Positions 12,154-24,529 of a stretch of 64,000 bases of DNA are shown here, in pieces; within the stretch, counting starts at the first letter, position 1; each line of letters opens with the position of its first letter. The DNA is from Arbacia lixula. Lineage: Eukaryota > Echinodermata > Echinoidea > Arbacioida > Arbaciidae. The position numbers and the translations under genes were made by a program. Location of the stretch: contig OZ022591.1 in the NCBI GenBank assembly GCA_963669155.1, positions 4,370,356 to 4,434,355 of the forward strand, given 5' to 3'. The notes under the pieces are model-generated. The model was not told the origin of the DNA, did no database searches, and saw only the letters and a list, made by a program, of their open reading frames with translations.

Positions 12154-12590
12154 GTTGATATGATGGAATGGATGCTCACCATACCGTCCAAACTCAGAAT
12201 AAGATTTGAAAATTCGTGCAACCTTATTTATACCCCCACTCCAAGAGCTATTACGTACTCAAAATAATATTTCAAAGTTTTTTAAACGGAATAATTTACG
12301 ACTGTGTAAACAACTATCAAAATGCCCCTCCTCCTTTTTTCCTGCTTTCAATTGCTGACACCAACAATTTTTCACCATACATCTTGAATAGCAAATACCG
12401 ACAAGAGCGCATTGATCGACTGTTATCTCGTTATGAAAGATTTCAACCAGTTATTTACACAAAAAAATCCCGGCGTCACTCAGCGATAGCATTTTCTTTA
12501 AAATGTGTCTTTGTTTCCGTGAATGTTTGCAAAACCAGGGACGTACGGACTATGCACTTATTTGGCCATGTATCAATTAAAAATAGCGAC
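12154..12590. promoter_or_regulatory. 5' flank of paralogue A, shared with paralogue B
   Basis: The first 50 bp upstream of the ATG align with the region upstream of paralogue B (25106-25155). On the + strand both read GATGCTCA/AATGCTCA then AAACTCAGAAT. A TATA-like AACCTTATTTATACC lies on the + strand at 12218-12232 and reads GGTATAAATAAGG on the minus strand, about 70 bp upstream of the ATG. It is a plausible TATA box for this gene. Confidence 0.45.
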
Positions 12591-12593
12591 AGA

Positions 12594-13740
12594 AGTGGAT
12601 GACTAAAGAGATACTATCAATGATGGGGAATCGTCAGAAGGTTAGAGATAGGCAAGAGCAGCAATACAAACAGTTAAACAATCAAATAAAAAAAATGTAG
12701 TGAAGAAAAGGAAAGCTGGTTGAATGACCAATGTAGCAAGATAGAAGGTCACTTTGGTAATGATCACGGTGTGTTTAGGAGAATTGATGAAATCTCCGGT
12801 AAAAAGGCAAATTGCTCAAGCTCTGGATGCATAAAGTCGAAAGATGGGAACATGCTTGTTGAAAAAGAACTAATATTAAACCGTTGGACAGAATACGTTG
12901 GAGAACTGTTTGACAATGTCAGAGAGGAAATCCATGAATGTTATGATTCATCCAGTAATCTTGATATATCAGTCAGTATTGAATCATTTACTGGAAATAA
13001 TTGAAAATTGATAAGTAGCACTTACTATTTTCTGCAACGCGACATTTCACTAATCGCTGTTATCAGGCGATTTACCAAGCTGTTACCAGGCACGTCTTTC
13101 CAAGTGTCTCCGCGCCAAGGTCAACAGACCGTGGCGTCACTTGGTTCCCCAGGGGCGGGAAGTTGATCACGTGAGAGACGGCTCTGAACTTAAGATTCGG
13201 TCCCAGGTGGCAGCTGAAACCGCAAACCACCTCTCCGAATCAATGTAGGATTCTCCACTCTCTCCCAAATAGCTTCCTTTACACCTCTCTCGAACCACCT
13301 GCTTTCCTTGTCCAGGATCACCACGTCCTTATTGTTGAAAGAGTGTCCTGTCGCTTTCAGGAGGGTAAAGACCGCCGATTCAGGAATGGTTGCGCAACCT
13401 GTAGACTTGTAAGTGCTACGTATCAATTTGTAATTATTTCCAGTAAATGATTCAAAACTGACTGAAAGATGTCAGAGAGGAGATTCCAACTATTTCAGAA
13501 TCTCCAAAGGGCCCCAAAATTCTAAAATCAGCAGTCCGAACAGCCATAAAGATGATGGGAAGAAACACGTACGGCAGCTGGACCAGATGGTGTGGTGATA
13601 GAAATCATTGATGCTCTGGAAGAATTTGGTGTTGTAAAACAGATGTCATCAATAAGATTTATGAAGATGGTAAATTTCCGGAAGATCTGCCCCAGTCCAT
13701 ATTCATCCCTATCCCATGTAATTCATTTTAATCCTCTGTA
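12594..13740 (+). mobile_element. Non-LTR retrotransposon (LINE) fragment, interrupted
   Basis: Diverged frames read KEILSMMGNRQKVRDRQEQQ, KESWLNDQCSKIEGHFGN, LNRWTEYVGELFDNVREEI, and, after an insertion, DVREEIPTISESPKGPKIL and GKFPEDLPQSIFIPIP. This is the linker plus N-terminal reverse-transcriptase part of a LINE ORF2. Stop codons and frameshifts are present, so it is dead. Confidence 0.85.
12934..13469 (-). mobile_element. Penelope-like element fragment nested in the LINE, with ~62-bp inverted ends
   Basis: Interrupts the LINE at VREEI; about 19 bp around ATGTCAGAGAGG is repeated on both sides (12914-12932 and 13469-13487), consistent with a target-site duplication. The ends 12963-13025 and 13409-13472 are inverted copies (GAATCATTTACTGGAAATAA). 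The minus-strand frame between them contains ATGHSFNNKDVVILDKESRW and FERGVKEAIWERVENPTLIR, typical of the C-terminal GIY-YIG region of Penelope-like elements. Confidence 0.65.
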
Positions 13741-15725
13741 TCAAATAATCACTGAAATGTAAATAAGACATACTAATGCGTGAACATTGGCCATGCTGAT
13801 AAGATGCAGCGGATGCTCATAACACAGTCAAAGTCATTAAACGGAAGACTGTGTAAAAAATATGTCAAAATGACCTTCACCCTTCCGTTCATCTGCTTTT
13901 AATTGCCGATGCCCACAATTCAATTTTTCACCCCACATCTCGCGTTTCACCACTTGACATTGGGAACAAATATTCTTTGAAAGTCCTGCAAAGTCCGTTT
14001 GTTCTGAAGACTTGGGTCCCGTAACATAAAGCTTTACGATCAATTGCAAAATGGCAATGGCCAATCAACATCATGGTTGCATGCGCTTTTTGATCAGAAG
14101 ACTGTCCAGTAACCAATCAGAATTCGTCTTTCAAGTTTGCGATTTATGTTACAGTCCCTTTCAAATGCAGAATCGTGGCACAATCGGGTCTTTTGTGCAG
14201 GGTTATAGTTGATGTTTACGTTACACCATGCGTAGTCCGGAAAATAATTGATCGAAAATGATTTAGAAATAGCTGTCAAACAGCTGCTCAGGAAAGCAAG
14301 ACGAGATATAAACGAAAAAATAGAATAAAGAGCAGGCCACGTAGTTTTAATATGGTACAAAAGAAGAGATATTCCCGATAGTCCTTTCCGGGACTTTATA
14401 TTGAGTACATGTCTTGTGAAACACATGTTATAAAGGTGGTTAAATCGGTTTTTTAGCTGATGATTGAGGTGTTTTACAAGAGCTATGTAGAATGGGAACA
14501 GCGGTGTAATAAGGGTTGTGTGCTCCTTTTACATGGTTGGTTCATCTTCAGGGATGGACGGAGAAGAAGGAGAATAGAAGAAATACACAAATCTTATCCA
14601 CCACCTGAACACAGAAGATGAAAACGAAGATGTTCATCTCTTCAACATGTTCATTCAGAATACTTATTTGGATTAACAATATTACTCCATATAATTCTTT
14701 TATGTAATCAAAACATCAAGATTTATTCCCAATACTCTTTTACAAGAAGACATGAACAATATGTAAATGTTCTGCTTTGTAGTATTGTATACAACAGTGA
14801 TTACTTTGAGCTGGACTGCAAGGAGTTCCTTGTCATAGATTTCAATTGAACAATCAATTGCAAAGTTCTTATTATTTGTGGGTTTTTTTTTTTTTTTTTA
14901 CTCTAGTCAATGTATAGGTGTGGAGTCCGTTGTTGTCTTATATCTACACCTGATACCATCAATATCCTTTGCAAGTTACGATCGACTTCCATCGCGAATA
15001 CCTTTGCGACACAGAATCACGAGCATACAAGTCGCATGATACATCGTACGGATGATTTAGCGATCGCACGATTAATCGTATCTCTCTGTGATACGGCTCA
15101 ACCATGGATGCATTACCATAGAGATCTGCATAAAACATGAATACTTAAATATTTTTACCTGTCATATGCAGCCATTATGGGATTGCCTGTACAAACAATA
15201 ATATAAATTCATTAATTCGTATTCTTTGAATATCTAATTTTATGTTTATTTTCTTGATAATTCAGGCTTGATTTGTATGAGATGAATAATGCAGAGCACA
15301 AAAATGTCAAATATTTCAATCCATTAGCAAATGCTACCATAGTGCTACTGTAAAAAAAAAAAAAGATCTTGTGCAATGACATGTGTAATTTTCTGCATTG
15401 AGTATTTGACACACGCATAATTAATAATTATTTTTATTTGTCTAAAAATGAAAGTCTCTTAAAACAATCAAGGAATTATTACAAGACTGATGATTGATGA
15501 AATGTCACGAGACCAGCTTCTAAAACAATCATATTCTTTGACTTAAGGATGTGCACACTTCAGCTCGATTGTTATCATTGTGATTGTTTTGAAATCATAA
15601 AGTCCCAGATTTCTAGTTCGTGTCTGTAAGAGTTCAAGGCCACGGTGAACTCTATACTCGAGTGCGGATCGAATTGGTCACCATACTCAAAGCATACAAC
15701 ACTGGTCAGTGCCGATCCCCAAGAG
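13741..15725. other. Spacer between the two collagen-like genes
   Basis: 13790-13945 resembles the 5' flank of paralogue A (12165-12385). 15420-15545 holds a fragment of the repeat family seen at 53176, 54330 and 61185 (AAATGTCACGAGACCAGCTT). The remainder has nothing recognisable. Confidence 0.5.
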
Positions 15726-16216
15726 CTAAATAGTGCAAACAGCACAGGTCAGCTCACGACCAGTCTTATACGGGTCACATGGTAACCCACCACCAATCAC
15801 GCAGACGGCTTCAACCATGTAGAACAGGGCGCCATTTTGATTACCATGCGTGCCAGGTTCAGCCTCCATCTCGCGGTCTGAGCAAACAAATTCCGAAGCT
15901 TTTTCATTATAATACGCTGACATCAAGTAGCCACTGTATTCCAGACGCCATTCGTCAGATGGGCAATCATTCCGACCCGGAACCATCAGCTTGGTGGTTC
16001 GTCCAGGGGGCGCCCTGCACACGGCACACATCGGTGAGTGGTTGTGAAGGGGCTTGAGGCGGTCTATGGCTGTGGAAGTCTCATATTCAGCACCGTACAG
16101 ATATCCTCTGTATCTTACGGATTCCGGAGATATCTCATCATAGATGGGTTCTTTGGGCATACACAGGTAGTTTGCACCGCTCTCTTTATGCGTGTAATGC
16201 GCCCCCGCTGATACGC
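15726..16216 (-). CDS. Paralogue B exon 5 (C-terminal domain and stop)
   Basis: Acceptor acaaacag|GCGTA; encodes VSAGAHYTHKESGANYLCMP, CAVCRAPPGRTTKLMVPG and GRELTCAVCTI, stop TAG at 15728-15726. Cysteine positions match paralogue A. Similarity to A continues past the stop (the sequence on the + strand near 15690-15725 resembles 3785-3817), so the 3' flank was part of the duplicated unit. Confidence 0.9.
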
Positions 16217-19200
16217 CTGTTTGTAATGATTTGGGAAAAGAAAGTTGACCAATTTGAGCATGGCAAGTTGTCACGTAGAAAATTTAACAATCATATGATT
16301 GTCAGCTCCTATTATGTACTACTTTTACTGGTCTGACGATAGATTTGATTCTAATGTATGTGATATACTTAAATGGAATACAATATAATCAGACGACTTC
16401 AAACAGAGAGACAAATTTCAAGATGGTCTTTTAATCAAAACTACCCGTTCTTTTTTCAAATGATGGTTACAAAAGAAACACTGCGTTAAAATTCATGTCT
16501 TCCATCAAATTTTACCTTGATGTATTCTGTCTGTTCGGATACGCCACAAAAACACGTGAATGAGCATCCTTACTTATCTCTGACCTCAGACCTTTCCATC
16601 AATACACAATGAAAATTCTTAACACTGTAACCCTGTAACTGTAACTTGCATAACACTGCTAACCTTTGGTATCCCTTGCAACACAAAGTAATGTGTCCAG
16701 ATACACACTGATATGGCAGCGAAATTACATTGTAGTTACACTACAAAAAAGGGGGGGTGGGGTAACTATCACTTTAATGTCGCGAAGCGTGCAGTGAAAA
16801 GTTCGCACTTCACTCATAGCGGACAAATGGGGAAACGCAGTCGTTCTCGCTCTCGCTGTCGATTCCGTCGTGAATGACGCGGAGGGTATACCATTAATAC
16901 ATAATGAAAATTCTTAACATCCTCTTGGATGCACTGTAACTCTGTAACTGTTACTTGGATAACACTGCTAACCTTTGGTATCCATTGCAATACAGATTCA
17001 TCACCCACTGGTGTGGCAGCGAAATTACATTTTAGTCTCGCTCTCGCTTTCGATTCCGTCGTGAATGACGCGGTCCAGACTCCAGAGCTGTACGCTCTGT
17101 CAGGAACGCGAGCCTCCACACTCCGCGGTTCGACGTACCAACATGACCAAGCTAGCGAGAAGCCTGGTCGGCTGATCCAGTGAAACATGCACGGGTCATC
17201 ATGCGAGTCTGCAAGTGGGGTAGTCACTGCCAGGGTGTTTCATGGGTGATGGGGTAGACAAGCCTATACATAGACTAAGCGGCTAGCCGGTGTTGCTCAA
17301 CCAATCATGCAAGCGGACTTCGGACTCAGATTCTAATGAATATTCATGAATCCATTAGGCCTATTTACTTGTGTCATATTTTTGCACATTTTAATAGATA
17401 AACGACACAAAAATAGATAGACGGAATTTTTAAGCATGCATTCTAATCAACATTTAGAAATGTAGAGATTAAAACAATGAATGCCACCAAATTGAGTGCA
17501 GACAACAATAATTACAACAAAATATTTATCTTTAGTTGTACTAACCAATATTTTGGAGCGCATTGCCGTAGTAGTATTTATATGAAAGTGATCATGTGAA
17601 AAAGATATGAGTAGGGTAGGAGAGGATAGGACAAGATTAATATAGGGTTAGGGTTGTGTAGGGTAGGTAGGTAGGGTTAGGGTTGTACGTGCTTTTATAT
17701 CAATGTATATTTAATCATTTATCAAATAAATGATATCGAGTTTCCAAAAGGTTCTTATTTTTTTTACATTTTGACGTCCCTGAAAGGTTGAATTATGCAC
17801 CCATTAGGATTGGGTTTGGTGGAAAATGAAACCCCAAAGCTGCTAAAATATACATTTAAGGATGCACATTTGAGCCGTATGGATGTTGAATTGAACCCCT
17901 ACTACTTTAAAATTGAACCCCTAGGGGTGCAGTTGGGACCCTATGAGGGTTCAATAGTAAACCCTAGGGGTGCAATAATGAACCCCATTAGAGGGTTCAA
18001 AATTGCACCCTCGACTGGGGTGCAAATTTTGAACCCAATTATGGTGCTGCTATTGTATCACGACTAGAGTTTCAATTTTGAACCCTAATTTCGTAGTGTG
18101 CAGTGTCATCGGCCCAGTGCTAACTTTTCCTTTCCTTCTCCTGCACTGCCACACCCAATTCCACTCTCACGCCTGGCTGTGGCACTCTGAGTATCTTACT
18201 TAGGGCTGGTAGTTATTCGAGCCGGTCTATCAGTGCCACTATTCATAGATTTGGCTCCATAGAGCCTCTATTGTGCTTAAAATCTATTCACTTGTTCTAT
18301 GCCGTATAATGTGTATATAGGCCTAAGAATGCGAATCTGGAGGTGGGGGGGGGGGGGTGTGCCTTAGACTTACATTGTGACGATCATTCATAAAATATCA
18401 ATCATATCACTGTTGGACATAAGGGTGGAATATTTTTTCACCAAATTTTTCCATTATAATTATTTGAAAATTGACCATTCTTTATTAGTCTGCCTCTTGC
18501 ACACATTTGACAGTCATTTTTACTAGGTTATATCCTAAGTGATGCATGCCATGTGCAGAGAAAAACGATGACGACAGTAAATTATTGATTATGAGACGTC
18601 TATTTTCATTCTCTTCCAGTTTTCCAGATGCCTTCTCTTTTTGATTTCATGGACAGGTTTTTATCAAATTGAGTTCTTGTTTGCGCTCAGTCAGTAGTAT
18701 CAGATAAGCGCGTGCAGACGTCGTGGCATGCGCCGTCCACTAGTTTTTAATGACGTCAACAGGCACAGCGTCCCATTCTTCCCTTAGAGGGTCTGTCAAC
18801 TCCTGCAGATTTTTAAGAATTACCTCTTTGTCGTTGAGGGCTTGGCCTAGAGCCTCCCCTGTATACTTCATGGGGTTTATATCTGACGAACAAGCTGACC
18901 ACGGAAAAGTACTGCACGACGCCCTCCGACTCCGAGAATTACCATACTGCAGCGGCCATGTGCGGTCATGCGTTGTCATCCTGCAGTCGGAAATTGTGTC
19001 CATACACTCGTGTTGCATGTGGAAGGCAGTAGAACTACAAGATGTCGTTGGAGGCGGCGTTGACGTTACTGTCTGGAACCACCAGTGACGTTTTCCCTCC
19101 ATAATGGAAGCCGGCCCATATCATCACTGAGACGTCTCGTGGGTACAGTCATCGCGGAGATTGTCCCCGTCTAATCAACGAACTCGGTGTCTCCCATCTA

Positions 19201-22200
19201 TTCAGTCAATGAAAAACTGGCTCCATTCCGTGAAGTCCACATGTTCCCTTTGTCCTCGATGGTGCCTTCGACGCTCCCTATCTCTAAAAAGGACGAGTTA
19301 TCCGTGGCATTTTGACACTCACGCCCGTTTTCACAACCATGACAACGGTGGTTTAACTCAAACCGCGTATCAAACATAGACTAGCTTCATGGAGCGCAAA
19401 ATCAATTATCTGATGCTGTGACAAAATCGTTAAATCTTATCACAGAATGAGAACAGTGGGTGATCTCGATTATTCGTATTTGCTGTTATTATTATGTGGA
19501 CATACTTTACCACGGTGATTCCGAGGACACACATGATGTTTCATATTGTTTTATTTGGCGTCCCCTAAAATTGGTCCAGGTTTAGTTCAACCTCTGTTCT
19601 GAATACGTCTCATAATATTTTAAAGAACAGTATCTTGAAGTGCACGAAGCACCAAGATTCAAGTGAATGATTCATTCTCGGTACATGTGTTGAACGGACG
19701 TACCTGCATAAACCAGATCCGACCCGTGCCGGCAATCCGATCTGCCCCAGCGAGTGTACACGGCTCCTCCAACGATAGAATCTAGCATAAAGAGAAAGCG
19801 GTTTTGAAGGACCCTTCACATTCAAATGTATGTTGACTTCTGTTAATGAAAATTGGTATGTACATTACAAACCACTAGCTATTCGATGAAAATATAAGAT
19901 TATCATATATTTTAACATCATTGTTCTTAAGTAGTACATATGCCCCCACCTCAAAAAAAATCCTCCAAATCAATGTTTTCATCGTGATATCATGAGAAAT
20001 GGGCAAGACAATAAACAGAATTCATGCACAGATACAGTGTATAGTCCTTGCAATGACTATCTCCACCTGCTCACAATATCATCAAATGTCATGACACAAC
20101 ACCCTCTAACCATGGACCTATCATGGATGGACTACGCTCGAATAGACTTCCTTCGATCTATGAGGTCCGCCGCCTCATAAAAATTCAAGACATTCAGGTG
20201 TTTTGAACAATTAGCTGTATTTCTAATAAGGTAGTGCCTTCTCTGGATAACAAAAGAAAATCTGTTTTGAGAAGTATGTCAACCGTTCAGCCTTCGTTGG
20301 GAGCTCGTAGCTGATCTTAATACACACACTGTGAATTAGTTTTGGGGTGAGCGAGGAAAATTTTGAAAAAAAAAACTGTAGAAAGAATTTGATCCGTAAC
20401 TTTTTCGGACACCTCCGCACACGAAATTGAGTTTGTTTCCATGAAAGATGAAACACTCAATAAACGATTTACAAGATATTATTACGGAAATATGATTCGG
20501 AAATGTGCGATATGGAGGCATTTCTCTGGCATGTTTTCTACAGTATTCTTCTTTTATCACAGAAACGAAGCAACAATATAATCTGAAATTCGCAGAATCG
20601 TATCTTTATAATATGCGATACTACTGCACATGCACTTCGGTTCATGAAGTGGTTCCGAAATCTTCTGCGCATACAGAATATATATTCCTCAAAATGAATC
20701 CTACATTTTGTCATGCTTGTTTGGCGGCGGATCTCCCTCGATCAAAGAGCCAAACGCGTCAAATATTCCATTGTGATATCAATCACGCGACTGCTGTAGG
20801 AATAAATTACGCTTCGTGCTGACTCCATTCCTTACACCTCTCTGCTCTAACAATCTGTCATATGATAATACCAGGAAGGTGTGAAAACTGGAGTCAGCAC
20901 GAAGAGTAATTTATTCATACACCAGTCGTGTTCATTGATAGCACAATAGAATATTTGACGAGTTTGGTTCTTTGATCCAGTGACGACCGCCGCCAAATAT
21001 GCAAGATCAATTTTGGATGCATTTAGGAATATATATTCTGTATGCGCAGAAGATATCAGAACCACTTTATGTACTGACGTGTATGTGCAGTAGTACAACA
21101 TCTTATAATGATACGATTCTGTGAATTTCAAATTATATTGATGCTTCGTTTTTGTGATAAATTGAGAATACTGTAGAAGAATTGTCAGAGAAATGCCTCC
21201 ATATCGCACATTGGGCAGTCATATTTCCTCACAAATATCTTGTAAATCGTTTCTTGAGTGTTCCATCTTCCATGGAAACAACCTCAATTATGTGTCCGGA
21301 GGTGTCCGAAAAAGTTATGGACCAAATTCTTTCTACAATTTTATCAAAATTTTCCTTCGCTCACCCCCAAACTAATTCCCACTGTGTATAAAGAGATCAG
21401 GCTGAACGGTTGACATTATTTCTCAAACCAGATTTTCTTTTGTTATTCATAGGAAGGCACTGCCTAATTAGAAATACAACGTATTGTTTAAAACACCTGA
21501 ATGTCTTGAATTTTTATGCGGCGGCGGTCATCATAGATCAAAGGAAGTCTATCCGAGCGCAGTCCATCCATGATAGGTCCATGATAATACTAATTTCTAT
21601 GTTAGAAATATCCCAGCTATGCCAAGGAAGAAACAATAAGTTTTCATTGTATAATAAACATGTGGTGCTATTGTAAGCAATTCAGGTACTCACTGCAATG
21701 AAGAGCTAGGTGTATAACTTTGTCATAGTTAGTTCATTTCTACCTTTTATGTCACGATGGAAATCTTCAAATGAAAGATTTTTTTTTGGAGGTGGGGCAT
21801 ACCAATGCTAAGGAAAATATAGAAAAATCGTGTTATTTACATTGCACAGTAAGCAGGTAGTAAGTGATTTCGTAACATATATGCATCAACATAAGTCAAA
21901 TACATTTCGATTTCAGGGAATCTTTAAAGAGAATGTATGCGCATTTATGTTGTTCTATACGTCTTTCTTGTAGTTGGTATCATTACTATGAGCAACATAA
22001 TCATGATAATCAATCGAATCGGATATTGAGACCTCGGAGCGGAGAGATTTCTACGGTTTCGGTCGCGCCTTACATAAACATTTCTGCTGGTTGTGTAGAG
22101 AGACATTACTCATATTAAAGGGTTACTAAATGAGAAAAATAAGTTCCCACTAATCTATGTAAAATTATCCTCTAGAAACGAATTTCACATTCGTTTGCCG

Positions 22201-24498
22201 CAATAAAGTCTCATTTTGACGTATGAGAAGTCAAAATGCCATAAATGCCAACGGCGTGAATAAAATAGTTTATTCACGCCGTTCAAACAATACGTTACCA
22301 ATGGGAACCCCAAAGCTTGTCCGAGATTTGTCCGAGGAGCAACAACTAATAGATTCAAAGTGCATGCTATATCCATTGAATCTGAATGACAAGATACAGG
22401 TGAATGCAATAACGCGTCACTACGCAGTTAGGGGGGAAAGTTGTGAATACATTACGAAAATGGTCTATTGTTGACTTCCGTACAATCTATGGCATTTTGA
22501 TTTCTCATACGACACTGGAGGCGTGCGTGTTTTTTTTTCAAATGTTCGTCAAAATGAGACTTTATTGCGGCAAACAAATGTGAAATTCGTTTTTAGTGGA
22601 TAATTTTACATAGATTAGTAGGAACTTATTTCTCTAATTCAGCAACCCTTTAACCAGTAGTTATACAGTTATGATTTTTTGATGCAAGAGAATACGTGAA
22701 GCTAGAGGAACAAATCCTTTTTTTCTATTCTTTGGATCGAGCTTGTATTATATACAGCTGAATGGCATTTTCGCACTCACGTTAACGTTGTCAAGATGGC
22801 TTTTATATCAGACACTTTGATACTTTGATTCAGTGCACACGGTCGAGGGTAAATGCCAGAAAATAACGAAACTCGTAAAATCTCTTTCCCAGCGACAAAT
22901 CTAAAACTCCCCACAACAGCGTAACGTGGACGGCGCCATCACTCGTATATCTAGTGCTGGTTGACATTACCGGTGTGGTCTGACGACTCCTACCCTGGAA
23001 CCACTCTCCACTACACACACACACGATCTCTCTCTCTCTCTCTCTCCCTTCCCCTCCCTATTTCGCTCCCTCCGTGTTCTTTCATATGAACACATGCATG
23101 TACAGTACATTGTTGTAAATAAAGATTACGGTCGCAAAAGATTCTCACAAGTGGGTGACGACTCGGTACCTGTCTGTTTGCGCGGAGTTTCAGCATCACG
23201 TCTCTCGCGTACGTCAAGCTCATCAAACGCTCGTTTCTGATCGAGAGACTCGCCCACGAGAGCTCTCATCTGTGCCTATTAAAGAAATAGAGCGGTTTGA
23301 AAGGAGAACGTGAGAGAGAGAAAGGAACTGATGGAACAGAGATGTCGCTATGCAAATTCAATCGGGCGATAATTTGCTTGTACACTCAATCACGCACTTT
23401 AATCATTTCTATGTGTCACACACCCACAGTCATATTATTTTCTGCTACCCATTTTTCCTCACACTACCCCGTATGTATTTATGTACTATCGTTTAACTAC
23501 TCAATCACTCAATCGATTAATTATTCAATCACTCAATTACTCAATCTCTCAATTACTTCATCGCTTAATCAGTAACTTAAACACCCACTCAATTCAAGAA
23601 TCTCTCAATCACTCGATGGCTTAATCAATCAATTAGTCACCCACCCAATCGGTCAATCACTCATTGAATCCATCTCTCAATCAATCACCTATTCAATCAG
23701 TTAATCACACTTTGTTCATCTCTCACTCAGTGACGTCGTCACTCGTTGAATCAGTCACACAAACATCCAAAAACAAAACACTCTACCACCCATAAATCAT
23801 GCACACATTTGCACATCTTACCTTTAACATGTTCACCTCTTCTCTCATCGCGATGAGAATCTCCTCTGTTGATTCTACTGGAAAGTAAGTGTGAGTCTAG
23901 GATAAAACTTTCATATTTAAGCTGGCATAACAATCATAATGAAAACAGAGTTTGTTCCACATATAAAGTGCTAGGTTAATGGATACTAGATTTGATCAAT
24001 TTGAGCTCTCAAAAAGGAGACTAAAAGTAAAATGCAGTAAAACATGATTAATAACCAGTAATACAATATTTGAACAATATCTAAATATTGCAGACCACTT
24101 TCCGCACTGCACCGTAAAATGGGGGCTTTTGGGCGTTTTAAAACAATAAGTACGGATTAATTCCCCAAAGAAAACATTTCTTTTGCACATAAAGGGTTTT
24201 AAGCAAAGGTTAAGGCGATTCACTGCAGCATTTTCGTCGAGTTAGGGCGGCAGTTTTGCAATCTAGACAGAGCCATCTATACACATATAAAGTTTGGCCA
24301 ACTTTCAAAATGAAACAATATGGCCTGTTTTTAGTGAAAGGGCTTTCTGGGGTAATTTCAATTTTGAAAGGACATGTTGGCCAAACTCTGTGTAGAGATG
24401 GCTCTGAATCTACGACATCCAAGCGTAACTGAACAAACAGCCGGCGTGTACTTAATCGATTTCTATTGAAAAACACCCTTAACTAACCCCCCCCCCCA

Positions 24499-24529
<31 letters not shown>

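Noticed and set aside
15779..16057. Plus-strand frame opposite the paralogue B last exon (and 3775-4011 in A)
   Set aside because: Antisense to the conserved Cys-rich domain; its apparent conservation comes from the coding strand.
17640..17690. Interstitial telomere or chromosome-fusion point
   Set aside because: Only two or three TTAGGG units among irregular TAGG words; too short to support this.
18750..19088. 112-codon plus-strand frame
   Set aside because: Opposite strand of the Tc1-like transposase relic.
23470..23760. CRISPR-like array
   Set aside because: The units are 8-9 bp, irregular and without spacers in an animal genome; it is a degenerate microsatellite.
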